From an uncultured Collinsella sp. (GTDB lineage Bacteria; Actinomycetota; Coriobacteriia; Coriobacteriales; Coriobacteriaceae), in contig USCJ01000019.1 in the NCBI GenBank assembly GCA_900553215.1, forward strand, positions 1 through 13,811: 13,811 nt of DNA, read 5' to 3'. The notes below the pieces were generated by a model. The model had not been told where the DNA came from. It saw only the letters and a list, made by a program, of their open reading frames with translations, and did not search any database. Made by a program: the position numbers and the translations under genes. This document shows, piece by piece, positions 13,401-13,811 of the stretch; the stretch's first letter is position 1, and each line of letters opens with the position of its first letter.

Positions 13401-13811
13401 TCTCGATGCTGTCCTCGTTGCCGATGGTCTGGCCCGTGGAACTCACCATGCGGCGGATACGGTCGATCTCGTCGCCGAAAAACTCGATGCGCACGGGCGC
13501 CTTTTCCTGTGCGGGAAACACCTCGACGGTGTCACCGTGCACGCGGAACAGGCCGGGTGCATCGGCGGCGCCGGCATTGGTGTAGCCCATGCCCACCAGG
13601 CGCTGCGGCACCTCGTCGAAGGGAATCTCCTCGCCCACCGTAAAAGTAGTGGACTCCCAGTAGCGGCTCTCGACCGGCGGCACGCAGCGCAGCAGAGCGC
13701 GCGCAGAGGCCACCATGATGCAGTGCTCGCCGCGGGCGATGCGACCCAGCGCGGCGCAGCGAGCGGCGACCACGGAGTCATCAGGCGCGGTATCTTTCCA
13801 GGGATAATCCG
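10435..13811 (-). CDS. mfd: Transcription-repair coupling factor Mfd (N-terminus beyond window)
   Basis: About 1,124 codons of Mfd, the ATPase that removes RNA polymerase stalled at DNA lesions and recruits UvrA. The frame is open to the window edge, so the first tens of residues are missing. A GTG at 13773 is internal, because typical Mfd sequence (YPWKDTAPDDS) precedes it. In order: the UvrB-like N-terminal module; an Ala-rich linker near 12630-12800; the CarD-like RNA-polymerase-interacting domain (FKPGDYVVHATHGIALF, near 12420-12480); the RecG-like motor with Walker A GDVGFGKTE (Lys codon 12001-12003) and DEEQ (11707-11718), then VGRGGQVYYVSNR and GRVGRS in the second lobe; and the C-terminal regulatory domain with YFLSEEYLPAVDQRV. 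The last 30 residues are Gly/Ala-rich and end in acidic SDDD. All key motor residues appear intact. Confidence 0.97.
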   Translation of the reverse strand, partial: DYPWKDTAPDDSVVAARCAALGRIARGEHCIMVASARALLRCVPPVESRYWESTTFTVGEEIPFDEVPQRLVGMGYTNAGAADAPGLFRVHGDTVEVFPAQEKAPVRIEFFGDEIDRIRRMVSSTGQTIGNEDSIEIFPCRELALTDDAVHNMHVALYRASQDDSKLAALLEMVDARIVTPELDRFLPVMYGQTVSPLSHVSGKALVVLSEPRSLFDDCLRAYEDIEARAGEAGVDRLDGLYVRAQQLDFGAQQRLNYVSLIRAGGAVTAELKIEQPAIAGSDNRFMTRIQEVVGKRYACVFAIPDRGARESMELTFGDEGITFEESLTAAPENAGAIGDRVRVAAADSADRAVRQDAHAAIRERKADALNARSLEAGAAQAAAGAAVPTISRGRVTFVDAALPQGVVVPDANLAVFSIADLNARMDANRARSRRKVDITQITFPFKPGDYVVHATHGIALFSEIARQEVGGKERDYFLLEYADGDKLYVPLEQVDRITRYVGPDGDKPRLTRLNTADWTRATNKARKNAKKLAFDLVDLYTRRSSITGIACPPDTPEQIEMEQSFPYDETRDQLEAIADIKADMEAPKPMDRLLCGDVGFGKTEVALRAAFKCVDSGRQVMVLCPTTILAQQHYETFFERFAPFGLEVEVLSRFRTPAQQKRALKAFAEGTIDVLIGTHRLLSADVNPKNLGLVIIDEEQRFGVQHKEQLKNLREQIDVLTLSATPIPRTMQMATSGVRDMSLITTPPTGRRPVIVHVGEYDPDVVSAAIRLEVGRGGQVYYVSNRVKTIDDAVARVHEAAPEARVGVAHGKMSPREVEDVMIEFATKKIDVLIATTIVESGIDNATANTLIIEDSQRLGLAQLYQLKGRVGRSATQAYAYFMFPGELPLTEEATARLTALSEFQDLGSGMRIAMRDLEIRGAGSLMGAEQHGNLSSVGFDLFTQMLGQAVAEARGDDDAGVEAASVGINLPADYFLSEEYLPAVDQRVLVYRKLAAAEDLESIDEVQEETEAAHGELPLAGLNLFNRARIRIRGERLGLESVTLSGGRITFLGVDVPKKVAFELKTRYGAVNFPKSRKLSVPYKAGAGAGSGLGRGLDANDGTGPVAAALMLLQQLGASDDD

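Noticed and set aside
1..13811. CRISPR array, tRNA, rRNA, insertion sequence, prophage or defence system.
   Set aside because: No regularly spaced repeats with unique spacers, no cloverleaf-like stretch, no transposase or integrase frame and no attachment duplication were seen. Gene content is metabolic and housekeeping.

Overview
The window is dense, high-GC bacterial DNA. Its gene content and protein style suggest a gut actinobacterium of the class Coriobacteriia, most likely Collinsella. That placement is inferred from sequence character and remembered gene content, not from a database match.

Layout. Positions 1-201 (minus) hold the N-terminus of a HAD hydrolase cut by the window edge. 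From 362 to 6664 (all minus) lies a sugar-amine uptake and breakdown locus, in transcription order: a FrlB/GfrF-like SIS sugar-phosphate deglycase (5672-6664), a ten-TM EamA/DMT transporter (4330-5412), a mannose-family PTS made of fused EIIAB (3223-4146), EIIC (2392-3186) and EIID (1545-2378), and a second FrlB/GfrF-like deglycase (362-1345). The block ends in a strong intrinsic terminator (296-327). A divergent HutC-type GntR regulator (6870-7592) faces it across a 205-bp control region. The right part (all minus) carries a PAT-like GNAT acetyltransferase (7627-8208), a threonine-aldolase-family PLP enzyme (8285-9310), a PAP2 membrane phosphatase (9356-10219) and most of the repair factor Mfd (10435 to the edge).

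How the genes fit together. The PTS would import and phosphorylate a glycated amine, and the SIS enzymes would split the 6-phosphate product into a hexose phosphate and a free amine. A mannose-type PTS with two deglycases matches the Salmonella gfr plan for fructoselysine and glucoselysine. Collinsella has been reported, from memory, to import and metabolise epsilon-fructoselysine. The exact substrate cannot be read from sequence.

Non-coding signals may be the least described part. A 14/16-identical site overlaps the -10 regions of both the EIIAB and EamA genes. Direct repeats NATACA with 11-bp spacing flank the regulator. Several short palindromes share the core AAAGGGACAG. A branched, G-U-compensated structure at 10319-10422 looks like a plus-strand structured RNA or a dispersed RNA-like repeat.
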